A DNA stretch of 51,563 nt from Pantanalinema sp. GBBB05 (GCA_016743235.1 VRZD01000047.1:1-51563); one strand, 5' to 3'. Numbered from the stretch's first letter, positions 8,123 through 16,523 are shown. Numbers and translations are program-made. The notes: generated by a model from the sequence alone, not told the origin.

Positions 8123-9589
8123 ATGTTTGAAGCACTGTCCGATCGTCTGGAATCTGCCTGGAAAAAGCTTCGAGGTCAAGACAAGATCTCGGAGAGCAAT
8201 ATTAAGGAAGCGGTACGAGAAGTCCGGCGCGCTTTGCTGGAGGCAGATGTCAACCTCCAGGTCGTGAAAGACTTTGTAGCGGAGGTGGAAACTACAGCAC
8301 AAGGGGCTGCTGTGATTGCCGGAGTCAGCCCGGCTCAGCAGTTCGTTGAAATTGTGTACAACGAGCTAGTCAAGGTAATGGGGGAAACCAATAGCCCCCT
8401 AGCCGAGGTAAAACCTGCCCCAACGATCGTCCTAATGGCGGGTTTACAGGGCACTGGGAAGACCACCGCGACCGCTAAACTGGCATTACATTTGCGAAAG
8501 GAAAAACGCAGCACATTGCTGGTCGCGACGGATGTGTATCGCCCCGCGGCGATCGACCAGTTAATTACCCTTGGGCGTCAGATCGATGTGCCAGTTTTTG
8601 AACTGGGTAAAGATGCCAACCCAGTTGAGATTGCTCGGCAAGGGGTCGAAAAAGCCAAAGCTGATGGCATTGATACCGTAATTATTGACACGGCGGGTCG
8701 ATTGCAGATTGACCAGGACATGATGGCGGAACTGGCTCAGATCAAGGAGGCTGTGCAACCGCACGAAGTTCTGCTAGTCGTCGATGCGATGACGGGACAG
8801 GAAGCGGCTAACCTAACCCGTACCTTCCATGAACAAATTGGCATCACGGGGGCAATCCTGACCAAGCTGGATGGCGATACCCGAGGGGGGGCAGCCCTAT
8901 CGGTACGCCAAATTTCCGGGCAACCGATCAAATTTGTGGGTACAGGGGAGAAGGTTGAAGCGCTACAACCGTTCTATCCCGATCGCATGGCGTCCCGGAT
9001 TTTGGGCATGGGCGATGTCCTGACCCTGGTGGAAAAAGCGCGGGAAGAAGTTGATTTTGCCGAAGCCGAAAAAATGCAGGAGAAGATTCTCTCTGCCAGA
9101 TTTGACTTTACGGACTTCCTCAAGCAAACTCGCTTACTGAAAACCATGGGTTCCCTCGGTGGCATCATGAAAATGATCCCTGGGATGGGCAAAATCAGTA
9201 GTGAACAACTAGAAAAAGGTGAATCGGAACTGAAAAAGGCGGAGTCGATGATCGGCTCAATGACGATCGAGGAGCGCAAAAATCCCGATCTGTTATCCAG
9301 TTCGCCGAGTCGTCGTCGTCGGATTGCCAAAGGTTCAGGATTCTCTGAAGCGGATGTGGGTGAATTGGTGAGCAAGTTCCAACAAATGCGGAACATGATG
9401 CAACAACTAGGTCAAGGCAACTTCCCAGGAATGCCGGGAATGGGGATGCCCGGAATGGGAATGCCGGGAATGGGAAATCCAGCGGCTGGTGGTGGTGCCC
9501 AACCAGGTTGGCGCGGCTATCCAGGAGCGACAGCTCCGGGCAAGAAGAAGAAAAAGGAAAAGAAAAAGAAGGGATTTGGGACGCTATAA
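8123..9589 (+). CDS. ffh: Signal recognition particle protein Ffh
   Basis: Ffh is the SRP54-type GTPase that binds 4.5S/scRNA and targets membrane proteins to the translocon through FtsY. Its 488 residues fit the family. The N domain starts MFEALSDRLESAWKKLRGQ. The G domain has GLQGTGKTTATAKLA (P-loop), DVYRPAAIDQL, DTAGRLQIDQ and TKLDGDTRGG. The M domain (from about residue 330) contains PGMGKISSEQLEKGE and SPSRRRRIAKGSG. The tail has three GMPGMGM-type repeats and a Lys-rich end (KKKKKEKKKKG), an extension seen in cyanobacterial Ffh. It is followed by rpsP on the same strand. Confidence 0.97.
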   Translation: MFEALSDRLESAWKKLRGQDKISESNIKEAVREVRRALLEADVNLQVVKDFVAEVETTAQGAAVIAGVSPAQQFVEIVYNELVKVMGETNSPLAEVKPAPTIVLMAGLQGTGKTTATAKLALHLRKEKRSTLLVATDVYRPAAIDQLITLGRQIDVPVFELGKDANPVEIARQGVEKAKADGIDTVIIDTAGRLQIDQDMMAELAQIKEAVQPHEVLLVVDAMTGQEAANLTRTFHEQIGITGAILTKLDGDTRGGAALSVRQISGQPIKFVGTGEKVEALQPFYPDRMASRILGMGDVLTLVEKAREEVDFAEAEKMQEKILSARFDFTDFLKQTRLLKTMGSLGGIMKMIPGMGKISSEQLEKGESELKKAESMIGSMTIEERKNPDLLSSSPSRRRRIAKGSGFSEADVGELVSKFQQMRNMMQQLGQGNFPGMPGMGMPGMGMPGMGNPAAGGGAQPGWRGYPGATAPGKKKKKEKKKKGFGTL

Positions 9590-9669
9590 CCTTGATGGAG
9601 GGCTGGGAGTGCTAGGGCAGATGAGGCAGAGAACGCCTGCAAAGTCCCGATCGTTCCCATAATCCGTGA

Positions 9670-9675
9670 TATGAT
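9670..9675 (+). promoter_or_regulatory. Candidate -10 element of the rpsP promoter
   Basis: TATGAT lies 91 bases before the rpsP start, in the 176-base gap after ffh. TTCCCA about 18 bases upstream is a poor -35 match. The call rests on the hexamer and its position only. Confidence 0.3.
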
Positions 9676-9702
9676 AGGTAGTCCATGAAATTTTTTCTCT
9701 TT

Positions 9703-9737
9703 TAGCGAACCGCTACTCCAATAGCGAATCGCTGCTC
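9703..9737 (+). repeat. Direct repeat of a 16-bp hairpin unit in the rpsP leader
   Basis: TAGCGAACCGCTACTC (9703-9718) and TAGCGAATCGCTGCTC (9722-9737) match at 14 of 16 bases with a 19-base period. Each can form an AGCG/CGCT mini-hairpin. They lie 29 bases before the rpsP start, where ribosomal protein genes often carry autoregulatory RNA. A regulatory role is inference. Confidence 0.45.
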
Positions 9738-9765
9738 ATTACCAGGAAACACACCGAACGTCAGC

Positions 9766-10014
9766 ATGATCAAACTGCGATTGAAGCGATTGGGCAAGAA
9801 GCGTGAAGCGAGTTACCGGATTGTGGCTATGAATAGCCGCGATCGCCGCGATGGTCGGCCTCTAGAGGAACTCGGCTTCTATAACCCCCGGAAAGATGAA
9901 GTCCGTCTGGATGTTCCCGCGATCGTGAAGCGGTTGAAGGAAGGCGCACAACCTACCGAGACTGTGCGGAGTATCCTACAAAAAGCTAGCGTTTTTGAAC
10001 AACTCAATGCCTGA
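9766..10014 (+). CDS. rpsP: 30S ribosomal protein S16
   Basis: The 82-residue product has the S16 signature from the first residue: MIKLRLKRLGKKREASYRIV, then SRDRRDGRPLEELGFYNPR and VKRLKEGAQPTETVRSILQ. S16 is a primary-assembly protein of the small subunit. The next gene, a KH protein, overlaps its stop codon, so the two are probably translationally coupled. The ffh, rpsP, KH-protein order is a familiar bacterial translation and secretion cluster. Confidence 0.97.
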   Translation: MIKLRLKRLGKKREASYRIVAMNSRDRRDGRPLEELGFYNPRKDEVRLDVPAIVKRLKEGAQPTETVRSILQKASVFEQLNA

Positions 10015-10375
10015 ACCTGTGGCTCCTAACTATGAAGGACTAGTTCGATTCTTGATCCAACCGTTTTTGGAATCACCAGAGTCGTTAAGAGTAGATTGTG
10101 AAGTCTCCCAGAATCGATCGCGGGTCTGGGTCCGTCTTGCATTTGAGGGTAGTGATAAAGGCCGGGTCTATGGTCGTGGTGGGCGTAATATCCAGGCGAT
10201 CCGAACCGTGCTAGAGGCGGTGGCTCGCACCGCAGGTCACTCTGCCCATCTGGATGTTTATGGCAGTGCTTCTCATAGCCGCGATGGTGGTTCTGAGCGG
10301 GGTGAATCTCCGCCCCGAGAGTCTCATCACGGTAGACCTTCTCGTCGTCCTAGTCCTCGAGGAGCTTCCAGGTAG
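10007..10375 (+). CDS. KH-domain RNA-binding protein (KhpA/YlqC family)
   Basis: This is a small RNA-binding protein with one KH domain. Residues 1-75 carry VRFLIQPFLESPESLRVDCE and the GxxG loop within KGRVYGRGGRNIQAIRTVL, which contacts RNA. The rest (about residues 85-122) is a Ser/Arg/Gly-rich basic tail not present in short Firmicutes KhpA. I start it at the ATG at 10007, which overlaps the rpsP stop, rather than a TTG at 9995. It lies five bases before the PhoH-like gene, so rpsP, this gene and phoH look like one operon. Confidence 0.9.
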   Translation: MPEPVAPNYEGLVRFLIQPFLESPESLRVDCEVSQNRSRVWVRLAFEGSDKGRVYGRGGRNIQAIRTVLEAVARTAGHSAHLDVYGSASHSRDGGSERGESPPRESHHGRPSRRPSPRGASR

Positions 10376-10380
10376 ACTGC

Positions 10381-11337
10381 ATGGCAGATTCATTGACCAT
10401 TCAGTTGCCGAGTATTGATAGCGCGATCGCTCTAGCAGGGGAACGAGAAGAAAACCTGAAACTGCTATCGCGCCAGACTGGGGCAACGGTTGTTCTACGG
10501 GGTCAAGAATTACTGATTTCGGGAACTGAGAACCAGGTTGATCTTTGCGATCGCCTGGTTCAATCATTGGCAGATTTCTGGCGACAGGGTAAGGCAATCA
10601 CTGGGGTGGATATTCTCACCGCCCGTCATGCTCTAGATACCCAACGGCAAGATGAACTGCAAGATTTACAGCAAGATGTTTTAGCACGAACTCGCCGGGG
10701 TGAAGAAATCCGGGCGAAGACGTTTCGCCAACGTCAGTATATTCAAGCCGTTCGTACCCATGATCTGACGTTTTGCATTGGTCCGGCGGGTACGGGAAAG
10801 ACGTTTCTAGCGGCGGTGCTAGCTGTACAAGCATTATTGTCTAACCAGTACGAACGGTTGATTTTGACCCGTCCGGCTGTGGAGGCTGGTGAGAGATTAG
10901 GCTTTCTACCAGGAGATCTGCAACAGAAAGTCAACCCGTATTTGCGGCCCCTGTATGACGCGCTGTACGAGTTTATTGATCCAGAAAAGATTCCGAGTTT
11001 GATGGAGCGTGGAGTAATTGAAGTTGCCCCGATCGCGTATATGCGGGGACGGACGCTGAATAATGCCTTTGTGATTCTAGATGAGGCTCAGAATACCACT
11101 CCAGCCCAAATGAAAATGATCCTGACCCGATTAGGATTTCGATCGCGGATGGTGGTTACAGGTGATTTAACTCAAACTGATCTCCCGACGCATCAATCTT
11201 CGGGTTTAGCGGTTGCCCAGCGGATTCTGCAATCTGTTGAAGGCATTGCCTTCTGCCACTTATCCAAAGCTGATGTCGTTCGCCATCCTTTAGTTCAGCG
11301 GATTGTGGCAGCTTACGAACATCACGAAGACTCATGA
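10381..11337 (+). CDS. PhoH-like P-loop ATPase
   Basis: The 318-residue product matches the PhoH family of cytosolic ATPases, which are linked to RNA metabolism and are often found beside ribosome-maturation genes. Residues 1-100 form the N-terminal domain. The core has FCIGPAGTGKTFLAAVLAV (Walker A), LTRPAVEAGERLGFLPGDL, AYMRGRTLNNAFVILDEAQ (Walker B) and MVVTGDLTQTDLP. The start has no strong ribosome site but lies five bases after the KH gene, which fits coupling. Biological role beyond ATP hydrolysis is not settled for the family. Confidence 0.93.
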   Translation: MADSLTIQLPSIDSAIALAGEREENLKLLSRQTGATVVLRGQELLISGTENQVDLCDRLVQSLADFWRQGKAITGVDILTARHALDTQRQDELQDLQQDVLARTRRGEEIRAKTFRQRQYIQAVRTHDLTFCIGPAGTGKTFLAAVLAVQALLSNQYERLILTRPAVEAGERLGFLPGDLQQKVNPYLRPLYDALYEFIDPEKIPSLMERGVIEVAPIAYMRGRTLNNAFVILDEAQNTTPAQMKMILTRLGFRSRMVVTGDLTQTDLPTHQSSGLAVAQRILQSVEGIAFCHLSKADVVRHPLVQRIVAAYEHHEDS

Positions 11338-11380
11338 ATGATAGAATCCGAGATCGCATCGTCTGAAGGATTCCCAATCT

Positions 11381-11479
11381 ATGACGGCTACAGCTAAGGG
11401 ATCTGGTCAGGTTAAGTTCAGACCGGTAAATCCCGCCGATGCTTGGTTAAGCGGGCTCACCCATTTACGAAAATTGTAG
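11381..11479 (+). CDS. Possible 32-residue peptide
   Basis: An ATG at 11381, with GAAGGA 11 bases upstream, opens a 32-codon frame encoding a basic peptide containing FRPVNPADAWLSGLTHLRKL. Its stop lies inside the hairpin at 11475-11504. No homology is recognised. It may be chance, but the ribosome site and tight link to the terminator make it worth listing. Confidence 0.25.
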   Translation: MTATAKGSGQVKFRPVNPADAWLSGLTHLRKL

Positions 11480-11504
11480 GAATGTCACTCATAACATTCC
11501 TACA
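11475..11504. terminator. Bidirectional hairpin between phoH and the glycosyltransferase gene
   Basis: TGTAGGAATGT (11475-11485) pairs perfectly with ACATTCCTACA (11494-11504) around an eight-base loop. ACCCA and TGGGT further out can extend the stem. It separates two convergent genes. There is no long T-run, so termination strength is uncertain. Confidence 0.55.
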
Positions 11505-11527
11505 GGAAAGGTGGGTTCTACTGGTCG

Positions 11528-12604
11528 TTAATTCTGACTAGCCACTACACTCCGCAGCCGCCCATTGCGAGCAAACCGATCGGCGAGAACCTGTTGATAC
11601 ACAGCTTCATAGCCATCCACCATGCGTTGGGCGCTGAACCGACTAATCACATACTCGCGACAGCCTTGGCGATCAAGTTGTACGGCGCGATCAATCGCGG
11701 CTATACATTCATCCACACTATGGCACAGGAAGCCAGATTTGCCGTGGGCAACTACTTCAGAAGCAGAGCCCAGTTCGATCGCAATCACTGGAGTGCCGGC
11801 TGCCATTGACTCGATCATGACCAAGCCAAAGGGTTCCTTCCAAGTAATGGGGAAGAGAGTAACGGCGGCATTCCCCATTAAAGTATTCTTCTGCACATGA
11901 TTCGCTTCACCAAGATACTGAATTTGGTCGCCATCAATATGCGGTTTAATTTCAGTTTCAAAATATTCGCGATCAACTACATCGACCTTACCCGCCATTT
12001 TCAAGCACCAGCCAGAGCGCTGAGCAATTTCGATCGCGAGGTGGGCACCTTTCTCCGGCGAGATCCGACCTAGAAATGCTAGATACGGAGGATCTTGGGG
12101 CTGAGGATGGAACTTATGGCTATCCACATTAATGCCGTTATAGACTGTGGCTACGTAATTTAGTCCTAAAGTTGTATTGCGTTGAGAGTTGGAAATGCTG
12201 ATGTAAGGTTGGTTTTTGGCGTGAGTAAATAGTTTTTCGTTATCAGGTGTAAAGATGCCATGCAAGGTATGAACCGTTGGCGTTTTGACTAATTTGACGT
12301 AGGGTAAAGCTGCACATCCTACGTGGGAATGAATAATGTCAAATTCCTCTGCACTCTCATAGGCTTTCGTTAAATGCAGCATTTCATAGATGCCATACTC
12401 CTTGATGTTTTGATCAAGGCGGAGGGCACGAGGATGAATTGATTCAAGGTTGGCAATTGTGGTGGAATCACCAGATGCAAATAGAGTGACCTCGTGACCC
12501 CGTCGAACCAGTTCATCGGTCAGTAGACTGACGACTAGCTCAGTTCCCCCGTAGGCTGGGGGTGGTACTGTTTCCCACAAGGGGGCAATCTGAGCAATTC
12601 GCAT
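11528..12604 (-). CDS. Glycosyltransferase family 4
   Basis: This retaining GT-B sugar transferase has 358 residues. The N-terminal Rossmann domain starts MRIAQIAPLWETVPPPAYGG, the nucleotide-sugar glycine loop (YGGTELVVSLLTDELVRRGH). The C-terminal domain has LAFLGRISPEKGAHLAIEIA and the donor-binding EPFGLVMIESMAAGTPVIA, containing the EX7E motif. AGGAGG lies about seven bases before the ATG. The acceptor and donor are not evident. No other polysaccharide gene is adjacent, so pathway assignment is open. Confidence 0.9.
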   Translation of the reverse strand: MRIAQIAPLWETVPPPAYGGTELVVSLLTDELVRRGHEVTLFASGDSTTIANLESIHPRALRLDQNIKEYGIYEMLHLTKAYESAEEFDIIHSHVGCAALPYVKLVKTPTVHTLHGIFTPDNEKLFTHAKNQPYISISNSQRNTTLGLNYVATVYNGINVDSHKFHPQPQDPPYLAFLGRISPEKGAHLAIEIAQRSGWCLKMAGKVDVVDREYFETEIKPHIDGDQIQYLGEANHVQKNTLMGNAAVTLFPITWKEPFGLVMIESMAAGTPVIAIELGSASEVVAHGKSGFLCHSVDECIAAIDRAVQLDRQGCREYVISRFSAQRMVDGYEAVYQQVLADRFARNGRLRSVVASQN

Positions 12605-13141
12605 AACGAACCTCCTGATCGGGTTAAAATTATAGGTTTTAGACCGCCTATATCCTTGTACAGAAAACTTTCTAAAATTTCATCTCGCTTGAGAATTAGG
12701 TTAGAAAGCTTGAAAGGAAATTTAATGAAATGCAATACTTTTCGTCAATGCGGATCTTTCTACCTATTACGGTAGGGTTATCCGCACCCTGAGGCAGCGA
12801 GGGTATTGTTTCTAACTAAATTTATTGGCAAGGCAGTCTAGGCAAAGTCCGGTTCAGCCCGGCGAAGTGCTAGAATCGCTAGCCTAGAAAAGCACTATCA
12901 GTAGTGGTTCTATCCTGATTTGTAGTTAAGGCAAGAGGATCGTAACAACAGATAAGGCTATCGATCGTTTACGGGTAGTATTCACTACGCTTCGGATTGA
13001 TATTTTTTTACAAATAAAAAATATTTGATGTTTACCATAAGTGGGATGTCGGCTTAGCAAAACAATTCTACATTTTGAAGGTAGTGAGCCGATTCGCGAC
13101 CTTTGTACGATTAACTGTTCTCAATTACCAATATTTGTCTT
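12605..13141. other. 537-base non-coding region with small hairpins
   Basis: No gene is convincing here. Visible structure includes AGGGT/ACCCT near 12773-12793 and ATATTTTTT (13000-13008) paired with AAAAAATAT (13016-13024), a terminator-like AT hairpin. There are also GC-rich bits near 12845-12895 (GTGCT/AGCAC) that could belong to a small RNA. It holds the upstream regions of the glycosyltransferase (minus) and ChaB (plus) genes. Confidence 0.4.
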
Positions 13142-13345
13142 ATGCCTTATCAACAGCTTCAGGATCTCCCCGATGCCGTTAAGCAGCACTTACCAGAGCA
13201 TGCTCAAGAAATTTTTCGAGCGGCTTTCAATCACGCTGTAGAAGAATATCAGGACGAGGAGCGAGCATTTCGGGTAGCTTGGAGCGCTGTCAAACATAAA
13301 TATGAAAAAGGAGAGGATGGTAATTGGCACTCCAAGTCGAAGTAG
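13142..13345 (+). CDS. ChaB family protein
   Basis: The 67-residue product matches ChaB-type small proteins: MPYQQLQDLPDAVKQHLPEH, then AQEIFRAAFNHAVEEY, AFRVAWSAVKHKYEKGEDG and a final W-H-S-K. ChaB was first described as a putative regulator of cation transport, but its molecular action is unclear. There is no membrane segment. No strong ribosome site is visible. Its stop is two bases before the end of the convergent DUF2237 gene. Confidence 0.9.
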   Translation: MPYQQLQDLPDAVKQHLPEHAQEIFRAAFNHAVEEYQDEERAFRVAWSAVKHKYEKGEDGNWHSKSK

Positions 13346-13347
13346 GG

Positions 13348-13713
13348 CTACACCGAATCGATCGCATGTTGCTTCAGTTCTGCCAACGTCACATATTCCA
13401 CTGCGGATGCATGAGTGGCGGCTAATACTACCGGTGGAGCTACCCCATCCTCCAGAGCCTCCTGCCACCGAGATGCACACAAACACCAGCGATCGCCGGG
13501 CTTTAGCCCTGGAAACCCAAAGGCTGGGGTAGACAGATCATTCCCTTGAGCCTAGGTATACGCTAAGAATTCGGCGGTCACCTGAGCACAGACTACATGC
13601 GCACCGACATCTCCGGCTCCCGTATTACATTTACCATCCCGGTAAAATCCGGTCATGGGAGCAGTACAACAGCTTTCTAGCGGGGTTCCCAGCACGTTTC
13701 TAGCTTCTGTCAT
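13348..13713 (-). pseudogene. DUF2237 family gene with one in-frame amber stop
   Basis: Read from the ATG at 13713 the frame gives MTEARNVLGTPLESCCTAPM, then GFYRDGKCNTGAGDVGAHVV, a family-typical DUF2237 start. Codon 54 is TAG (13552-13554). The same frame then continues without any shift through AQGNDLSTPAFGFPGLKPGD, RWCLCASRWQEALEDGVAPP and VLAATHASAVEYVTLAELKQ to a normal stop at 13348. All family landmarks (the Cys pairs, GLKPGDRWCLC) are intact on both sides. The lesion is therefore recent, a sequencing error, or read through. DUF2237 function is unknown. The gene is divergent from CIA30. Confidence 0.85.
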
Positions 13714-13797
13714 GACAGTTCTCTGCGATGAGGTTTGTTTAGAATCAAGGTAAACCATGCTGACGGCTCAACCATTCAAATCCTACTAAAATTTCCG

Positions 13798-14469
13798 ATG
13801 TCTTCATCCGATCGCCCTGCCTGGGATGTGGGTCGTTTCTTTCAGACCCTCACCTACTTTGAGACCCTACCTGTTGTGAGTTGGTTACAGAAAACTATGT
13901 TTGGTTCTACTCCGCCACTGCCTCCTCAGCCTCAAGCCGGTGTCCTGTTTGACTTTACGCAATCTACGAACGCGCTTAATCAAACTTGGGGAGCCTTGGA
14001 TGATGTTGTCATGGGTGGCGTTAGCGCCAGTTCGTTACAAACCCAATTGGGTGGAGCCTTGTTTACGGGTAAAGTCTCAACTGCCAATTCGGGAGGATTT
14101 GCGTCGGTGCGAACCCGCAACTTTGAGCCACCGCTAAATTTGTTGGGCTATACCGGGCTGGAACTACGAGTGCAAGGAGATGGGCAGCGATATAAGTGTT
14201 TAATTCGGGATGAAGATAGTTGGGATAGTGTGGCTTATGCTTATTCCTTTGATACAACTGCGGAGCAATGGATCACAGTACAAGTGCCATTTGCTCCAAT
14301 GATTCCCGTGTTTCGTGCCAAAACAGTGAATTCAGGTCGATCGCTGAATTCGGCTCAAATCCGTTCCTTACAACTGATGTTAAGTAAATTTGAATATGAT
14401 GGAGCGCTCAATCCTCACTTCACTCCTGGTGAGTTCCGGCTATTGATTCAAACGATCGCCGTTTATTAA
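13798..14469 (+). CDS. CIA30 family protein
   Basis: This is a homologue of complex I intermediate-associated protein 30, a beta-sandwich, galactose-binding-like fold. The 223-residue product has LFDFTQSTNALNQTWGALDD, VVMGGVSASSLQ, NSGGFASVRTRNFEPPLNL, LELRVQGDGQRYKCLIRD and a C-terminal FRLLIQTIAVY, as in cyanobacterial and plastid members. The true start is the ATG at 13798 (MSSSDRPAWDVGRF). An upstream TTG frame is open only by chance. In mitochondria CIA30 helps assemble complex I; its role in cyanobacteria is not established. No signal peptide is present. Confidence 0.88.
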   Translation: MSSSDRPAWDVGRFFQTLTYFETLPVVSWLQKTMFGSTPPLPPQPQAGVLFDFTQSTNALNQTWGALDDVVMGGVSASSLQTQLGGALFTGKVSTANSGGFASVRTRNFEPPLNLLGYTGLELRVQGDGQRYKCLIRDEDSWDSVAYAYSFDTTAEQWITVQVPFAPMIPVFRAKTVNSGRSLNSAQIRSLQLMLSKFEYDGALNPHFTPGEFRLLIQTIAVY

Positions 14470-14828
14470 GCCGCAGAAGCATCAGTCAACTCAGGTGTTG
14501 AACTCACTGGGTAATTGTTAAAGGTTAGTGATTTAATATGTCAGGATTTGCTTGATGGGTAGGGGCAACTATCAGAATTATTCTCTACGAAGCAATTTAA
14601 ATATTAAAAAAACATAATTATCATCAAATTCTGACGATCGGTTGCAACCTAATGCGTTAGTAGTAGATTTAACAATATACTCAATTTACTTTATGGTGTA
14701 TCGCTCAGTCTAGATTCCTTAACTGGTTGGGATAGCACTTTGATCGTTTGAGTAAGTAGTATTAGATTACTCGATTAGGTTACCCAGCGATCGCTCTGTT
14801 GGCAGTAGTCATGTGATTGAGATAGCTC
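14470..14828. other. 359-base AT-rich intergenic region
   Basis: It separates CIA30 from the kinase-like gene. It is AT-rich around 14575-14700, with several A/T runs. I see no gene, no tRNA and no clear promoter hexamers. Confidence 0.4.
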
Positions 14829-15818
14829 ATGGCTGATACGATATTTCCGGTCGTTTACTCCGTTCTTGCCAGCAGTGCTTTGATCAGTCAAGTACTTAAT
14901 CAGTATGATATTGGAACGGTAACAAGCTGTCAGTTTTGGCATCGGGGATTGAGTGATATTTATATCGTTGAAACTCAAGCCAAACAATATGTTTTAAGAG
15001 TTTCTCATGTCCATTGGCGATCGCGCTCAGATATTGATTTTGAGTTAGAGTTACTTGACTTTTTACGCCAAAACTATATTCCTGTTGCCTATCCACTCCG
15101 CACTAAAACGGGACAATTAGCGATCGCGATTAATGCGCTGGAAGGTCAACGTTATGCCGCTTTATTTATTTATGCACCGGGCAATGTTGCGATAGGAGAT
15201 CTAAACGTAACGCAGAGTTTTAGCCTGGGGGAGACAGTCGCAAAATTGCATCAAACCACCCAAAATTTTACGACTCAAGCTCAGCGTCAACAGTTAACAC
15301 TCGACTATTTGCTACATGATTCATTCCAGGCGATTAAACCCTTTTTGCATCAGCGATCGCCGGATCTAGCTTACTTTACCGAGGTAGTGAATCAATTGCA
15401 TCTACAATTGCGTCACTTCCCGATCGAGCCACCGTTATGGGGAATTTGTTGGGGTGATCCCCATAGTGGCAATGTACATTTCACCCCAGAGCAACAACTG
15501 ACGTTATTTGATTTTGATCAATGTGGGTATGGATGGCGAATTTTTGAAATTGCCAAATTCTTACAGGTGGGACTGCATTCGGGACTGAGTGCTAAAGTGC
15601 GGGAAGCTTTTATCAGTGGCTATCAAACCGTAGCTCCTTTAATGGAGGATGAACTCTCTTCCTTGCAAGCCTTTACCCAAGTTGCCCATATCTGGGCATG
15701 GGCAATTTGTTTGAATAACACGAAGCTGTATGACTATAGCCGTTTGGACGACAGCTATTTTCACTCCCGCATTGCACACTTGAAAATGCTGCGATCGCCG
15801 GAATGGCAACTGTTTTAA
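14829..15818 (+). CDS. Aminoglycoside/homoserine-kinase-like phosphotransferase (APH fold)
   Basis: The 329-residue product has the protein-kinase-like APH fold. Residues 25-100 carry the nucleotide-binding lobe (GLSDIYIVETQAKQYVLRVS, with the Lys replaced in a YVLRV strand). The catalytic loop is ICWGDPHSGNVHF at about residue 210, and the metal-binding segment is LTLFDFDQCGYG. The usual HGD of the catalytic loop reads WGD here, but the Asp, His and Asn needed for catalysis remain. It is most like stress-response kinase or homoserine kinase II relatives. The substrate is unknown. It overlaps the stop of the convergent ArsC-like gene by four bases. Confidence 0.82.
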   Translation: MADTIFPVVYSVLASSALISQVLNQYDIGTVTSCQFWHRGLSDIYIVETQAKQYVLRVSHVHWRSRSDIDFELELLDFLRQNYIPVAYPLRTKTGQLAIAINALEGQRYAALFIYAPGNVAIGDLNVTQSFSLGETVAKLHQTTQNFTTQAQRQQLTLDYLLHDSFQAIKPFLHQRSPDLAYFTEVVNQLHLQLRHFPIEPPLWGICWGDPHSGNVHFTPEQQLTLFDFDQCGYGWRIFEIAKFLQVGLHSGLSAKVREAFISGYQTVAPLMEDELSSLQAFTQVAHIWAWAICLNNTKLYDYSRLDDSYFHSRIAHLKMLRSPEWQLF

Positions 15819-16165
15819 AGATTTAACTGTTGTTGAATCGTGGCTTCCTTGAACCCCACCATGACTGCCTGACCATCCTTCATCAACACGGGACGTTTCA
15901 GCAACATAGCATCCTGTGCAAATGCCTCTAGCCATTGCGCCTCCGTCCAGGTATTTTTTTGCTCTCCTAATGCCCGATAGGACTGTCCTGAGGTATTCCG
16001 TAGCGGTTTAACCCCTAACTCGGTGATCCACTGTTGAATCAAGTCGCGGGGGGGCGGAACCTCTTTAGTATTAATGAACTCATACTCAATACCCTGATCC
16101 TGGAGCCACTTGAAGGCTTTCTTGCAAGTACCGCAGTTAGGAATGCCGTAGACTTTTAGGGACAT
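15815..16165 (-). CDS. ArsC/Spx/MgsR family thioredoxin-fold protein
   Basis: The 116-residue product begins MSLKVYGIPNCGTCKKAFKW, with the CGTC redox pair at residues 11-14. It continues with INTKEVPPPRDLIQQWITEL, GVKPLRNTSGQSYRALG and the ArsC-type LLKRPVLMKDGQAVMVGF, containing the cis-Pro segment. Members are glutaredoxin-like reductases or transcription-linked redox proteins of the Spx/YffB type. It lacks the C-terminal Cys of classical arsenate reductases, so arsenate reduction is unlikely. It converges on the APH-like gene with a four-base overlap. Confidence 0.88.
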   Translation of the reverse strand: MSLKVYGIPNCGTCKKAFKWLQDQGIEYEFINTKEVPPPRDLIQQWITELGVKPLRNTSGQSYRALGEQKNTWTEAQWLEAFAQDAMLLKRPVLMKDGQAVMVGFKEATIQQQLNL

Positions 16166-16241
16166 AGATGTTTCTAGAAACGACAGGTTAGCTTACAATA
16201 GGGGTTTGGAAAAAAGAACCGCACACCATCTGGAGACGATC

Positions 16242-16478
16242 ATGGCTCGCAAGTGTCAATTGACCGGGAAGCAGGCAAACAATGCCTTTGCTGTTTCCCA
16301 CTCGCACCGCCGCACCAAAAAGCTGCAAGAAGCTAACTTACAATGGAAGCGCATCTGGTGGGAACAGGGTAAACGGTGGGTCAAACTGCGGCTCTCCACC
16401 AAAGCGATTAAGACCCTGGAACAAAAGAGCCTGGAGGTCTTCGCTCGGGAAGCCGGAATCGACCTCAATCGTCTGTAA
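16242..16478 (+). CDS. rpmB: 50S ribosomal protein L28
   Basis: The 78-residue product matches L28: MARKCQLTGKQANNAFAVSH, then SHRRTKKLQEANLQWKRIWW, VKLRLSTKAIKTLEQKSLEV and a short C-terminal helix. The start is the ATG at 16242, preceded by TGGAGA. The in-frame ATG at 16206 lacks a good ribosome site and would add a non-family extension. The gene is transcribed alone and followed by a hairpin at 16524-16551. Confidence 0.96.
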   Translation: MARKCQLTGKQANNAFAVSHSHRRTKKLQEANLQWKRIWWEQGKRWVKLRLSTKAIKTLEQKSLEVFAREAGIDLNRL

Positions 16479-16523
16479 TTACGATCGAGCGGTTGACTCT
16501 ATCCTGAGGTCTGCATTTTTCTG

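Noticed and set aside
8974..9396. 140-residue minus-strand frame
   Set aside because: It is antisense to the Ffh M domain, with composition typical of a shadow frame.
11528..12604. Glycosyltransferase as part of the hps polysaccharide system
   Set aside because: It is 4.5 kb from hpsA, on the other strand, with unrelated genes between. No evidence links them.
12840..12900. tRNA or conserved small RNA in the GC-rich patch
   Set aside because: No cloverleaf or known cyanobacterial small-RNA motif could be built from the sequence.
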